Origin: an uncultured Sulfitobacter sp.
Lineage (GTDB): Bacteria; Pseudomonadota; Alphaproteobacteria; Rhodobacterales; Rhodobacteraceae
Assembly (NCBI RefSeq): GCF_947497275.1
Contig: NZ_CANMFS010000008.1
Coordinates: 78,429-142,428 of the forward strand
DNA length: 64,000 nucleotides
Reading direction: 5' to 3'
Positions within the stretch are counted from its first letter, which is position 1, and each line of letters begins with the position of its first letter. The notes beneath the pieces are model-generated. The model worked only from the letters and a program-made list of their open reading frames with translations. It was not told the DNA's origin and searched no databases. Positions 53,855 through 63,913 of the stretch are shown here, in pieces. The position numbers and the translations under genes were made by a program.

Positions 53855-55690
53855 TCAGGCAGCGTCGCTGCGCTGCAAGGCATATTCCGCTGAAAGGATA
53901 TCGGCGGCCTTCTCTCCGATCATGATGGTCGCTGCGTTGGTGTTGCCGCTGATGATATCGGGCATCACACTTGCATCCGCCACGCGCAGGTTGCGCACGC
54001 CGCTGACACGCAGTTCCGCATCGACAACCTCGCCCATCCGGCAAGTCGAACACAGGTGGTAGACCGTTGTGGAATAATGCAGCGCCATGTTCTCCAGCAA
54101 GGCATCGCTGGGGGTTTCACCGGGTTCATAGCCGTGTTTCCTAGCCAATGCGGGCGGTACGTTCAGCGGGCCGGGTTTCGTCTCGCCGGGCCAGTTTGCC
54201 GCGATGTCGAGCGCCTTGCGCATCACTGCGACCATCACCTTTAGATCATGCGGGTCGGTGAAATAATTCATCCGAATGATCGGCGCATCGGACGGATCGG
54301 CGCTGGCCAGAACGATCTCACCCTTGCTGTGCGGCAGCACCGGGTTGGCCAGCAGGATCATGTTTTCTTGATCCGGTGCCAGCGTCTTTTCCGCATCCTC
54401 GAAGAACGTCGACAGATCTATTCGCAGGCGCTCTCCCAGGAGTCCTGCGTCATAGCCGCACGGAACGTAGGCGATTTGCGCATCGTGGCTGTGCGTGTCG
54501 CCCAATCCGGTGGAAAAGAAGGCTACGGCGTCGTAGAGCGATGAAGATACGAGGCTCTCTCCGGTTTCCATCCACTGCCCGACGCGGCGCTCTGCCTCGG
54601 CCTTCAGTCCGGCAAGTTCGGGCGACATGGACGCATCATCCGCGGGATCGGCGGGCAGGGGCCCCGCAGGAGCGCGCAACGCATCCGGTCCGGCGGATAC
54701 GCCCACCTCGGCGATCGGCAACCCGATGCCGGGGGCGGGAAAGAACAGCGCGCAGTGCAGATGGTCCTTGAGGTTTTTGCCGACACCGGGCAGTGCGTGG
54801 CGGCACACGATGTCCACGGCCTCGATCTCGCGGCGCGGACCGATGCCCGACAGCATCAAAATTTGCGGCGATCCGACGGCACCGGCGCTGAGGATCACGT
54901 CGCGCGTGGCACTGATCTGCTGCAAGGTGCCTTGCGCGTCTCGGTATTCGATACCGGTGGCGGTCAGGTCTTCATCGCCGTCCGACAGCAGTACCCGCGT
55001 GACATGGGCATGGGGGATGATCGTCAGGTTTGCACGCTCTTCGGTGTCGCCCGCGAGAAACGCGCGGTAGGTGCTCGACCGCATGCCCTTGCGCGTCGTC
55101 GTCTGGAACAGCGAAGCCACGCCCGCAGGGCCGCCGCGATCACGTCCGTTGTAGTCGCCCGTGGGGATGCCCGCCGATCCGGCCGCCTTGACGAAATCGC
55201 GCGAGGCGGGGATGACCGGAGAGCGCACGGAGACACCGAGCGGGCCGCCGGTGCCGTGCGCGTCGCTGTCGACCGAGATTTCGTTGGAGGGAGCCAAATC
55301 CTCGCTCTTGATGAAGTAGGGCAGCACGTCGTCATAGCTCCAGCCGGTTGCACCTGCTTCGGCCCAGGCGTCGAAATCGCCGGGATGGCCGCGCACATAC
55401 GCCATGTAATTCAGACCCGACGAGCCTCCCAGCATCTTGCCGCGCGGCACCGCCATCACGTTGTCCACAAGGCCCAGACCGGCATTACCCGGATCGGCGG
55501 TGTACATCCAGTCGACCTGCGGATCGAGTTGCAGGCTCGCCACCGCAGCGGGCATCAGTTCATGGTCCGGCGGCGGGCCACCCGCCTCGACGAGGGCGAC
55601 CCGGCATCCTGGATCCTCGCTCAATCTGGCGGCGATCACGGCGCCGGCGGAACCGCCTCCGACGATGATGAAGTCATAGGTGTCTGACAT
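53855..55690 (-). CDS. GMC family FAD-dependent alcohol/choline dehydrogenase-like oxidoreductase
   Basis: The 611-residue protein begins MSDTYDFIIVGGGSAGAVIA with the FAD dinucleotide motif, and carries GKMLGGSSGLNYMAYVRGHP, RDVILSAGAVGSPQILMLSG and the C-terminal LRVADASVMPDIISGNTNAA, with catalytic His in YHLCSTCRMG. It is about 60 residues longer than choline dehydrogenase because of an insertion near residues 325-390. The ATG at 55690 follows GGGAGG at ten bases. It lies upstream of selA on the same strand with 137 bases between, so co-transcription is not shown. Confidence 0.9.
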   Translation of the reverse strand: MSDTYDFIIVGGGSAGAVIAARLSEDPGCRVALVEAGGPPPDHELMPAAVASLQLDPQVDWMYTADPGNAGLGLVDNVMAVPRGKMLGGSSGLNYMAYVRGHPGDFDAWAEAGATGWSYDDVLPYFIKSEDLAPSNEISVDSDAHGTGGPLGVSVRSPVIPASRDFVKAAGSAGIPTGDYNGRDRGGPAGVASLFQTTTRKGMRSSTYRAFLAGDTEERANLTIIPHAHVTRVLLSDGDEDLTATGIEYRDAQGTLQQISATRDVILSAGAVGSPQILMLSGIGPRREIEAVDIVCRHALPGVGKNLKDHLHCALFFPAPGIGLPIAEVGVSAGPDALRAPAGPLPADPADDASMSPELAGLKAEAERRVGQWMETGESLVSSSLYDAVAFFSTGLGDTHSHDAQIAYVPCGYDAGLLGERLRIDLSTFFEDAEKTLAPDQENMILLANPVLPHSKGEIVLASADPSDAPIIRMNYFTDPHDLKVMVAVMRKALDIAANWPGETKPGPLNVPPALARKHGYEPGETPSDALLENMALHYSTTVYHLCSTCRMGEVVDAELRVSGVRNLRVADASVMPDIISGNTNAATIMIGEKAADILSAEYALQRSDAA

Positions 55691-56433
55691 GTGTTCTAGT
55701 CCTCCCAATGAAAGTCCCGCTTTTGGCGCGGGATCTTTCGATCGACATTCCGGTGCGGAACGCCTCCGCTTCGATGTTGCGTCGAGATGTGCAAGCGGAT
55801 CAAGGTGTCTGATGTCGCGGCAGCACTTCGCCGCGTGAAGGCAGGGGGTCACGTTTTTGCGAGCAGATCGACACTTGGGCAGCCCCGAGCCTTGGCGCAC
55901 CGTCCTGTCCGACCCAAACCCAGAACATCCCCTCCGGTTGGGAGGATCTGTCCGCCTTTCCGGGTCCGGGGTGTCAGCTTGGCAGGTTCAAAGCCCCACT
56001 GCGCGGCATCAGGTTGATGCTATCCTGCTCAGCCCCGTCGATCAGGCCTAGATGCTCTGGCCCGTAGATTCCGAAAGGCCCACCTGAAACAGCATTGAGT
56101 CCGCTCCCCGCGGTCTCGTTGGCCAACGGGGTTGCCTCGCGCAACGACAGGCCATTGTCCTGTGGATCCGATGCGTCAGCGTCGCAACCGTAACTGGCGC
56201 GATGTATCGGCACCGCCTTATTCGCCAGTGACGCATGGGCGCAACCGGGGCGATCCAATAGCTATTTCCCAGGTCCTGAACGCCGGTGCAAAAAGCCACG
56301 AAGAATTGCGTTTCTTTGTCCGGGAGCGCGACGCCACGGGCGTTGCCGAAGTCGGACCGGACGCAAATCGCCTTTGATTCAGGTGCGGGAATAGTGTGAA
56401 GGTGACGCGGATCAGCATCGAAAGGAGTCGCGG
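55691..56433. other. Intergenic debris between GMC and SDR genes
   Basis: About 740 bases hold no intact gene. The minus-strand frame 55974-56258 contains DNGLSLREATPLANE and GGPFGIYGPEHLG, which faintly recalls CSLREA-type repeats of surface proteins; it could be a worn fragment of such a gene. Nothing else is recognised. Confidence 0.35.
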
Positions 56434-57231
56434 ATGGATGATTTGGGAGGACGCATCGCGCTGGTGACTGGCTCGGCGACAGGGCTGGGCCGTTCGGTCG
56501 CGGTCAAGCTGGCCGAGCGTGGCGCGGATGTGATTGTCAATTACTCGCGTTCAGCCAGCGAGGCCGAAGAGACTGCCGATCTGTGCCGGACATCCGGGGC
56601 GCAGGTCGAGGTGGTTCAGGCGAACGTCGCTGACGTCGATGGATGCCGGACGCTGGCGGACGCGGCACAGCGCCGTGGCCGGTTGGATATTCTGGTCAAC
56701 AACGCGGGAATCACCCGTCACGCGCGGGATCATTCAGACCTTGATGCCCTGTCGAAGGCCGATTTCATGGACACCTACGAGGTCAACGTCGTTGGCCCTT
56801 ATCTGATGTTGCAGGCGACGAAACCGCTGCTTGGAGCGGCGTACAAGTCCACCGGTCGGGCAAGCACGGTTCTGAACACCTCGTCGATTGCGGGGGTCAA
56901 GGGGATCGGATCGTCGGTTGCCTACGCCGCATCGAAAGGGGCGCTTAATACGATGACGTTGTCGCTGGCGCGCGCCCTTGCCCCGGCGATCCGGGTCAAC
57001 GCGATTTGCCCCGGCTTTATCGGCACGCGCTGGTTCAAGGATACAATGGCTGCGGAGGCGTTCGAGGATACGCTGCGCAGCGTCGAGGCGCTGACGCCGC
57101 TTGGCGTGGCCTCGGGCCCGGATGACATCGCCGATACGGCCTTGTTTTTTCTGTCGGATGCGGCCCGGCATGTGACGGGCGAGCTGCTGCTGGTCGACGC
57201 GGGAATGCATCTGGGTAAGGGCCGCCCCTAA
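56434..57231 (+). CDS. Short-chain dehydrogenase/reductase (FabG-like)
   Basis: The 265-residue protein has the NAD(P) motif ALVTGSATGLGRSVA, the NNAGITRHARD stretch, and the catalytic Ser and Tyr-Lys in NTSSIAGVKGIGSSVAYAAS with SKGALNTMTLSLA after it. The end TGELLLVDAGMHLGKG is the usual cofactor and tetramer segment. It follows GGAGTCGCGG upstream. The substrate is a secondary alcohol or ketone of unknown type. It is flanked by gene debris on both sides. Confidence 0.92.
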   Translation: MDDLGGRIALVTGSATGLGRSVAVKLAERGADVIVNYSRSASEAEETADLCRTSGAQVEVVQANVADVDGCRTLADAAQRRGRLDILVNNAGITRHARDHSDLDALSKADFMDTYEVNVVGPYLMLQATKPLLGAAYKSTGRASTVLNTSSIAGVKGIGSSVAYAASKGALNTMTLSLARALAPAIRVNAICPGFIGTRWFKDTMAAEAFEDTLRSVEALTPLGVASGPDDIADTALFFLSDAARHVTGELLLVDAGMHLGKGRP

Positions 57232-57972
57232 AGAATGCGCGCTCTTTTGCGCTCGTCGTATGGCGACCGAATGGCGGACGCATGGAAACGCCGCGCAGGG
57301 ACACCACGAGGCCGATTGCGTGAGCGAGTAGCCTTGCGTGTGAGAGCGGTCGCCCCACCCGCCCTTGGGGCGGGGAACTACGCTGCCGATCTGGCCAGCA
57401 GCTTTGGATTGCGCACCACGGGTGCCACGATTACGGATTTGTTTCCGACCGGTATCGGTGACGTGAGCAACAGAAGGAATATTGGTAAACGCTTCACAGA
57501 ATGGTCACGTGAAGAAAAAAGCTGCAGCGCGATGCCGCATTGCTGGCCTTTATCGAAACGCAGAGGATCGCCGGATTTTGTCCGAGCAAGCCGGTCCCGC
57601 GAAATTTGACGTGGCATTGTCGGCCAGCCCCCGCGACAGCGCATCCGAAGCGGCACAAATGGTACACGACAGACATACCGATCTGACCGCACCGGCCGAG
57701 ACAGCCGCGGTGAACGATCTGCAGAACCGGAAACACGATGCACCGGTGGCCTTGTCTTAATTCTGACCCGCGCAAATGAAGAAAGCCGGTAGACCGCATT
57801 TGGCCCGTGCGTTGCACCGGGTCTTGCGGGAAGCTGGCTGGGTGCGGTGTTTGGCAGCGCCGGAACACCGTGAGCCGACAAACCGTAAAAATCCCGAAAC
57901 GCTGTCCACCGCGTCCTGCACGAGAAGATGACCAAGAGCTGCCCCATTCGGCGGCCCTTGGTCCGGTATTCT
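57232..57972. other. Intergenic debris, no recognised gene
   Basis: Short frames (for example 57482-57760 on plus and 57378-57947 on minus) show no known motif and no good start signals. A GC-rich inverted repeat lies near 57350-57374 but has no T-run. It may be the worn remains of one or more genes. Confidence 0.4.
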
Positions 57973-59253
57973 TCAGGGCCGCTGCTGCCCGTTGCCGAAG
58001 ACGAGGTACTTGAAGCTGGTCAACTGCTCGGCACCCACGGGGCCACGCGCGTGCATCTTGCCCGTCGCGATCCCGATTTCCGCGCCCATCCCGAACTCGC
58101 CACCGTCGGAGAACTGCGTCGACGCGTTATGCATGACCACGGCTGAATCCACCGCTGTCATAAACTGTTTCGCCGCGTCGTGATCTTCTGCCACGATTGC
58201 GTCTGTGTGCCCCGAGGAATGCGCCTGAACGAACGCGATGCCTTCGTGCAACCCGTCCACGACTTTGACTGACATGACATTGCTGAGGTATTCGGTGTCC
58301 CAGTCCGCGTCCGATGCGGGCGTCATGTCGGGCAGGATCCGGCGGGCCTTTTCGTCGCCGCGCAGTTCGCAGTCATCCAGAGCTTCTGCAAGGCGCGGCA
58401 GTACCTGCTGCGCGATTGCCGCGTCGATCACCACACATTCCGTTGCGCCGCAAATCCCTGTGCGGCGCATCTTGGCATTCCGAACGATGCCGACCGCTTT
58501 GTCGATATCGGCACTCTGGTGGAGGTAGGTGTGGTTGTTGCCATCCAAGTGCAGCAACGTTGGTACGCGCGCTTCGCGCTGGACCAGCGATACCAGACCG
58601 CGCCCGCCGCGCGGAATGACGAGATCGACGGTGTCAATGCTGTGGAGCAGGACCTTGACCGCCTCCCGGTCGCGGGTATCGACCAGTTGCACCGCGTCCT
58701 GTGGCAGACCGGCGGCTTTCAACCCTTCGGACAGACAGGCGACAATGACGCGCGAGGAATGAAGGCTTTCCGAACCGCCGCGCAGAATAACGGCATTGCC
58801 CGATTTGATACACAAGGCCCCTGCGTCGGATCCGACATTGGGGCGCGACTCGTAGATCATGGCAATCACCCCGATCGGCACACTGACGCGGTCGATCTTC
58901 AACCCGTTGGGCCGATCGAAACTGGCAAGCGTGCGGCCAAGGGGATCGTCTTGCGCCGCAATTGCATCGAGCGCGTCGGCCATGTCCGCGACGCGGTCTT
59001 CGGTCAGCGTCAGTCGGTCGATGAAAGCGGCGTCTTTGCCGCTGTCCTTGATGCTGTCGAGATCCTGCGCATTGCCCGCCAGAACATCTGCGGCGCGCGC
59101 GCGCAGAGCCTTGGCGGCTTCGGTCAGGGCCGTATTGCGCTGTTCTGTCGAAGCCAGTGCAAGATCGCGCGCCGCTGCCTTTGCGCGTTGGCCCAAATCT
59201 TCCACGATTGTTTTGATATCTGGTGTCGCTGTATCGTTGCTCATATCGTTCAT
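57973..59253 (-). CDS. proA: Gamma-glutamyl phosphate reductase
   Basis: The 426-residue enzyme reduces gamma-glutamyl phosphate to glutamate semialdehyde with NADPH in proline synthesis. It has [34 protein letters not shown], the catalytic Cys in [16 protein letters not shown], and [20 protein letters not shown]. It lies 47 bases downstream of proC on the same strand. Confidence 0.96.
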   Translation of the reverse strand: MNDMSNDTATPDIKTIVEDLGQRAKAAARDLALASTEQRNTALTEAAKALRARAADVLAGNAQDLDSIKDSGKDAAFIDRLTLTEDRVADMADALDAIAAQDDPLGRTLASFDRPNGLKIDRVSVPIGVIAMIYESRPNVGSDAGALCIKSGNAVILRGGSESLHSSRVIVACLSEGLKAAGLPQDAVQLVDTRDREAVKVLLHSIDTVDLVIPRGGRGLVSLVQREARVPTLLHLDGNNHTYLHQSADIDKAVGIVRNAKMRRTGICGATECVVIDAAIAQQVLPRLAEALDDCELRGDEKARRILPDMTPASDADWDTEYLSNVMSVKVVDGLHEGIAFVQAHSSGHTDAIVAEDHDAAKQFMTAVDSAVVMHNASTQFSDGGEFGMGAEIGIATGKMHARGPVGAEQLTSFKYLVFGNGQQRP

Positions 59254-59300
59254 ATTTGCCTCCTCAGATCTTTATGGCGGATTGATCGCCGGGGCGCATC

Positions 59301-60080
59301 CTATTTCAGTGTACCGGCGCGGGCATAAGCGGCCTGCAGCGTGTCCTGAAACAGAGCGTCCAACTGGCCATCCCGCATCAATTGTTCCAATCCGGCCTGC
59401 GTCGTGCCGTTTTTGCTGGTGACCGACTTGCGCAAATCCTCAAGACTGTCGTCCGACCGCCGCGCGGCCTCGACCGTGCCGGTGATCGTGTCGAACACCA
59501 GCGTCTTGGCGGTTTCGGCATCGAAACCCAGTGCCTCGGCCGCCGCGACGTAAGTGCGCATCACCTCGAAGATATAGCCCGGACCGCTGCCGCTAACGGC
59601 GGTCAGCCGGTCAATGTCATCCTCGCTGTTCACTGGAATGCAGGTGCCGGTCTGCGCGATGAGCGCGGTGACTTCTACCGTTTGTTCCTTTGTGCAGATA
59701 TCGTTCGCGTAGAGCCCTGAGACGCCCATTCCGACCAGCGCCGCCATATTCGGCATCACCCGTATGATCGCCGCCGGACCGGTAGCTTTTGCGATGCTGT
59801 CGACACTGGCACCGGCAGCGATGGATACATAACACCCGCCGTCCTTCAGCGCCCGGGCATAGTCGGGAAGAACATCCGCAATCATCTGCGGCTTGATGGC
59901 GATCAGGACGATGTCGAATTCGCCTTCTGGCAAATCTGTCGCTTTTGACACATGCGCAACGCCTTCCGGCACGTCCGTGGCGGCAGGGTCGGCGACCGTG
60001 AACCGGTTGTCGCCCTTCGCTACCCACTGTCGCAGCATCGCGCCACCCATTTTGCCACAGCCTATCAGAAGTATGTTCAT
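59301..60080 (-). CDS. proC: Pyrroline-5-carboxylate reductase
   Basis: The 259-residue enzyme has the NAD(P) motif MNILLIGCGKMGGAMLRQWV, the block IRVMPNMAALVGMGVSGLYA and the ALTAVSGSGPGYIFEVMRTY family signature (here starting DRLTAVSGSGPGYIFE). It makes proline from pyrroline-5-carboxylate. Two Met codons stand side by side at 60083 and 60080, and the second has better spacing from the GGAG. It is divergent from proB and upstream of proA. Confidence 0.95.
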   Translation of the reverse strand: MNILLIGCGKMGGAMLRQWVAKGDNRFTVADPAATDVPEGVAHVSKATDLPEGEFDIVLIAIKPQMIADVLPDYARALKDGGCYVSIAAGASVDSIAKATGPAAIIRVMPNMAALVGMGVSGLYANDICTKEQTVEVTALIAQTGTCIPVNSEDDIDRLTAVSGSGPGYIFEVMRTYVAAAEALGFDAETAKTLVFDTITGTVEAARRSDDSLEDLRKSVTSKNGTTQAGLEQLMRDGQLDALFQDTLQAAYARAGTLK

Positions 60081-60352
60081 CATCTTCTCCATTCGTTCGG
60101 GTTCGATCCGTTGCATTCTGACGCCGCAATGCAGCATCAAGTGCTTGGATAGTATGTTTCTGTATCGCCGTTGCTGCCCTCGTCGCGCGGGCCAGCACGG
60201 TGCGTGTCCCGCAGCGACCTGTTTGCATTCCCATGTCGGGTGCGTGCTATACAGCGGCGAATCATTGAATGGGCAGTGCTACAGGGCTGCGTCTGGCGAC
60301 GCAAACCGTTTGCGATTTATACTGTCGAAACAGAGAGATATTGGAGGCCATC

Positions 60353-61513
60353 ATGCCGAAGAAGAAGAAAATTGTCGTCAAGATCGGATCAAGCCTGCTT
60401 GCCAACAGCGAAGAGCTGACGCTTCGCTACGCGTTCATGAGCGGGCTGATCAGTGATCTCGCGCAGCTTCAGAAAGAAGGTCACGACATTATTCTGACCT
60501 CGTCCGGTTCGGTCGCCTTGGGTCTTAACATGGTGGGCAAACGCCCCGAGGACGCGGGCATCATGGACAAACAGGCCGCCGCCGCCTGCGGTCAGCCGCT
60601 GTTGATGAACGCCTACCGCCAGATCGCGTCCGAGCACAACATGCACGTGGCCCAGATGCTCGTGACCGCCGAGGACATGGAAGAACGTCGCCGCTTTCTC
60701 AACATCAAGAACACGATGCTGAGACTGTTCAAAAGCGACATCATGCCGATCATCAACGAGAACGATTCCGTCGCCACCCGCGATCTGCGGGTGGGCGACA
60801 ACGACCGCCTGTCCGCCAAGATCGCCCAGATGGTGGAGGCCGACGTTCTGGTCATCCTGACGAGTGTAGAAGGCCTGTATGACCGCGACCCCTCCGACGC
60901 CGACGCCAAGTTTATTTCCGAAGTCGAAGACGTCAGCGCGCATCTGGAATCGACGACTGGGATCAGTGAGTTGGGCAGCGGCGGCATGCTTACCAAGATG
61001 CAGGCCGCTAACATGGCACAGAATGCCGGCGTCGAGACGATTATCGCCTCCGGAATCATCGAGCGTCCGGTGTCGTCGGTCCTGAAAAACGAACGCCGGT
61101 TCACGCGGTGTCTCGTTACCGGCGAAACGGCGTCGCCGCTGAAGGTATGGTTGAGCAACCGCCTTCAGGTATCTGGCACGCTCGTGGTATCAGACGCGCT
61201 GGCCAATGCGATCATCGCGGGGGACTGCGGGATCAGCCGTGAGGACGTCATCTCGATCCAGGGCGACTTTACCAAAGGTGACGTTTTGCATGTCTATAAC
61301 GAGCAGGGAACGGAGGTCGCACGCGGACTGACGAATTTCTCCTCTGACGAGACGATGCTGCTGGCGCGCCATCGCGACATGCCGGTCGAGGACGTAATCG
61401 GCTACAAGACCCGCAGTGATATTATCGGCGCCGAGAACATCCTTGTGCTCGAAGAAAACCACCTGCCGATCGACGCACCGGAAAAAGATCAGAAAATCGT
61501 CGTGCCGATGTAA
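60353..61513 (+). CDS. proB: Glutamate 5-kinase
   Basis: The 386-residue protein begins MPKKKKIVVKIGSSLLANSE and has the amino acid kinase core LTSSGSVALGLNMVGKRP, INENDSVATRDLRVGDNDRL and LGSGGMLTKMQAANMAQNAG, then a C-terminal PUA domain (residues from about 290). It phosphorylates glutamate, the first step to proline. The ATG at 60353 follows TTGGAGG. It is divergent from proC-proA with 272 bases between and is followed by a terminator. Confidence 0.95.
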   Translation: MPKKKKIVVKIGSSLLANSEELTLRYAFMSGLISDLAQLQKEGHDIILTSSGSVALGLNMVGKRPEDAGIMDKQAAAACGQPLLMNAYRQIASEHNMHVAQMLVTAEDMEERRRFLNIKNTMLRLFKSDIMPIINENDSVATRDLRVGDNDRLSAKIAQMVEADVLVILTSVEGLYDRDPSDADAKFISEVEDVSAHLESTTGISELGSGGMLTKMQAANMAQNAGVETIIASGIIERPVSSVLKNERRFTRCLVTGETASPLKVWLSNRLQVSGTLVVSDALANAIIAGDCGISREDVISIQGDFTKGDVLHVYNEQGTEVARGLTNFSSDETMLLARHRDMPVEDVIGYKTRSDIIGAENILVLEENHLPIDAPEKDQKIVVPM

Positions 61514-61540
61514 GATCCACCGCAATTTGGCCGCTGTATG

Positions 61541-61572
61541 AAAGGCGCAGCCTGTCCGGGTTGCGCCTTTTG
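61541..61572 (+). terminator. Rho-independent terminator of proB
   Basis: AAGGCGCA pairs with TGCGCCTT around a 12-base loop and is followed by TTTTG. It starts 28 bases past the proB stop. Confidence 0.8.
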
Positions 61573-62032
61573 CCGTTCGCGGCACCACATCGGTCCACTC
61601 AAATAGAAGATCTTGCCGGCGATCCCGTCTTACCCATGGCCGTCGGAAAGCGTCTCGCAGTGAACGGCCTTGCCAGGGAGTTCAATGACTACAGGGCCTT
61701 TGGCAACCGAACTGAAACTGCCGCCCGTCTTGTCACTTCCCACGCGGCGGTTGGTCAGGTGGCATCATGCGTGTGAGTGTTGCAGGGTTGCGGCTTGAGG
61801 ACGGCCCGTCTTAATCCTCCACATATTCAAGGTACGCTTTGCATGCGGCCGTAGGCATCTCCAAAGGAGACGGTGGGGGTTAGTTTTAACCTCTGCCCAA
61901 TACCGAATCCATAGTGAAGCCCGGCGCAATGTAGTGGTCGCAGTAACGCTGCAGGGTTTTCGATGCGTCTGTCGAAACGCTGAGCCTCTCCCAACGAAGG
62001 GAGGGGCTGTACGCCCTCCTTAGTTTTTTCGC
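61573..62032 (+). other. Gene-free region ending in a second plus-strand terminator; possible small RNA
   Basis: No convincing protein gene is seen, yet a second plus-strand terminator lies at its end although proB already has its own. Short self-pairing stretches occur, such as GGTTA-GTTT-TAACC near 61890-61903 and AGCCTCTCCC with GGGAGGGGCT at 61983-62008. A short transcript of 100-200 bases is possible. No known RNA family was recognised. Confidence 0.3.
62000..62029 (+). terminator. Rho-independent terminator, plus strand
   Basis: GGAGGG pairs with CCCTCC around an eight-base loop and is followed by TTAGTTTTTT. On the opposite strand no T-run follows, so it serves a plus-strand transcript rather than the RTX gene. 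Confidence 0.6.
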
Positions 62033-63307
62033 TCAGATCATATCAGTCAGGTCGTAGATTTGTGCGCCGATCTGTAGGTTGATCTCTTCCTGGTCGTCGC
62101 CGTCGACCAGCGCCCATATGATCTGGCCCGTCGGGCGGTAGACAATGAAGGCCTCGTCGACGTCAGCGGCACCGGCAGTCGGCGTGGTGGCCACGTTAAC
62201 CTGGAACTGCGCGCGCGTCGCATCCGTGTTCCCGAAGACCAGCACGTCGCCCTCGGAGGCGTCGTAATCTTGGATCCAGTCGGAGCCGTGATTGAAGATG
62301 CCCAGATGATAGAAATCATCCGCGCCGCCGCCGCCGTTGACGCGGTCGTAGCCGAAGCCGCCATTGATGAAATCATCGCCGTCCGCGCCGAAAAGAACAT
62401 CTCCGAGCGCCGAACCGGTAAGGACATCGTTGCCGGTGCCGCCGATGATCATGTCGCTGCCAAAGCCGCCCGCGATCGTATCGTTGCCCGCATCGCCGCG
62501 CAGTTCGTCATTGCCGTAGCCGCCGTCGATCAGGTCATTTCCGTCACCGCCGAAAATCAGATCGCGCAGATCGTCCTGTGACGTGCCGCCCCTGATGGTA
62601 TCGTCTCCGGCACCACCAATCAGATTGTCCGAACCGTCGTCACCGTTCAGGGCGTCGTTGCCCGCCTCGCCATGAAGCCTGTCATCGCCGCCGCCCCCGC
62701 GAAGGACATCATCGTCCGCGCCGCCCAGCATCGTGTCATCGCCGTCGCCCGAGATCATGGTATCATTTCCCGCACCGCCTTCGGCATGGAACGAAAACCT
62801 TGATGTGCCGCCATCCAGACTGTCGTTGCCGTCATCGAGAAAAACCCGGTCAGAGCCTTCGCGCATTCCGATGAACACCAGATCGTTGCCAGCGCCACCG
62901 TGGATCTCGTCGTCGCCCTCGCTGCCCGCCAGCAGATCCCTGTCCGCCCCGCCGAAAAGAGTATCCGAGCCCAGACCGCCAATCAGCGTGTCATCGCCCG
63001 CGCGTCCGTAAATCAGATCATCCTGATCGCGACCGAAAACATGGTCGTCGCCGTCGCCTGCATCTACGACATCGTTGCCGTACAGGCCCTCGATTTCGTC
63101 ATCTCCATCGCCGCCTTCCAGCGTGTCATCACCATGTCCGCCGCGCAACGTATCGTTACCCGCACCGCCGACCAGGGAATCATCGCCCCCATCGCCGAAA
63201 ACTGAATCGTCCCCGCCAAGTCCCAAGATCGTATCCGCGCCCAGGGTTCCGGTCAGAACATCGGCCTCCTCAGTCCCCGTGATCACTTCGTTCAGTTCTT
63301 CCGGCAT
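62033..63307 (-). CDS. RTX repeat calcium-binding protein
   Basis: The 424-residue acidic protein is built almost wholly of nine-residue GGxGxDxUx repeats (residues about 10-345; for example GGAGNDTLRGGHGDDTLEGG), which bind Ca2+ in a parallel beta roll. The last 80 residues are non-repetitive (HGSDWIQDYDASEGDVLVFG) and likely hold the type I secretion signal ending in YDLTDMI. No enzyme domain is present. No secretion ABC/HlyD genes are adjacent. The surface or extracellular role is inferred from the family. Confidence 0.93.
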   Translation of the reverse strand: MPEELNEVITGTEEADVLTGTLGADTILGLGGDDSVFGDGGDDSLVGGAGNDTLRGGHGDDTLEGGDGDDEIEGLYGNDVVDAGDGDDHVFGRDQDDLIYGRAGDDTLIGGLGSDTLFGGADRDLLAGSEGDDEIHGGAGNDLVFIGMREGSDRVFLDDGNDSLDGGTSRFSFHAEGGAGNDTMISGDGDDTMLGGADDDVLRGGGGDDRLHGEAGNDALNGDDGSDNLIGGAGDDTIRGGTSQDDLRDLIFGGDGNDLIDGGYGNDELRGDAGNDTIAGGFGSDMIIGGTGNDVLTGSALGDVLFGADGDDFINGGFGYDRVNGGGGADDFYHLGIFNHGSDWIQDYDASEGDVLVFGNTDATRAQFQVNVATTPTAGAADVDEAFIVYRPTGQIIWALVDGDDQEEINLQIGAQIYDLTDMI

Positions 63308-63641
63308 CTTCCTACCCCTGAGGTCGTTTCACCAATGCACGATTGTCGGGTTGCATAACCTAGCAAGACACCCTCTTGCGCTGAACCTGACTTGTTGCGA
63401 TGACCTTCGCAAGCCTGGTCAGCCCTCGGTTCACCATCGTCAGCCGACACGCAAGCGGTTACGTACATTTATTGCGAGAAGCCTATCTGGAGAAAAAGGC
63501 GATTGATAGCAACCATAGGTTTCAGTTTCATAAAAACGGTGCGACAGGCAGGCGGATCGCGCCCGCATTTCCGTTTCAATAGATTCACCCGCCCGTGTAA
63601 GCAGACGACAGATGAGCGAACGCGAAACCATCGGATCCGGT
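63308..63641. other. Intergenic upstream of the RTX gene
   Basis: This should hold the RTX gene promoter. A minus-strand open frame across 63440-63772 spans the IS remnant and has no known motif; I treat it as chance. Confidence 0.4.
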
Positions 63642-63738
63642 AACCCCCTAAAAGGGGTGGTGTTCAAAAGTAGAGTTTTCTCGGCAAAATAACTGAGGAG
63701 ATTTACGATGAAGAATGGACGATTTAGCGACGTGTAGT
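63642..63738 (+). mobile_element. IS3-family left-end remnant
   Basis: ACCCCCTAAAAGGGGTGGTG followed by a leader with TGAGGAGATTTACG and ATG at 63708 matches the left end and orfA start of IS3-type elements (IS407-like). The frame gives MKNGRFSDV and then stops at TAG, after which similarity ends. Only the terminal repeat and the first codons remain. Confidence 0.5.
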
Positions 63739-63853
63739 GCGAAGAGAATGTTGTCTTAAACAGGTGTTTCAATCCGGAAGAGCCGTGAAGAGGCTGGAAG
63801 AGGCCGGATGGGAGAACGTCAATGAAATATAGAGATTTGGGCCGCGATAATAG

Positions 63854-63907
63854 GAAAAAAAGGGAAGAGCCCCCCGCCCGAACACCCCGAAGGATGCCCG
63901 GACGGGG
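63854..63907 (-). terminator. Strong terminator of the gene entering from the right
   Basis: On the minus strand CCCCG and inner CCGGGCATCC pair with GGGTGTTCGGGCGGGG around a TTCG loop, and a run of seven T follows after ten bases. It lies just after the stop of the partial gene at 63914. Confidence 0.7.
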
Positions 63908-63913
63908 AAGTAG

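Noticed and set aside
57482..57760. 92-residue plus-strand gene
   Set aside because: No recognisable family, weak start signal, and it sits in a stretch of debris; not enough to call a gene.
62033..63307. Direct repeats as a CRISPR array
   Set aside because: The repeats are the nine-residue glycine and aspartate motifs of an RTX protein in one open frame, with no spacers.
63440..63772. 110-residue minus-strand gene
   Set aside because: It crosses the IS3 remnant and has no motif; composition looks like chance.
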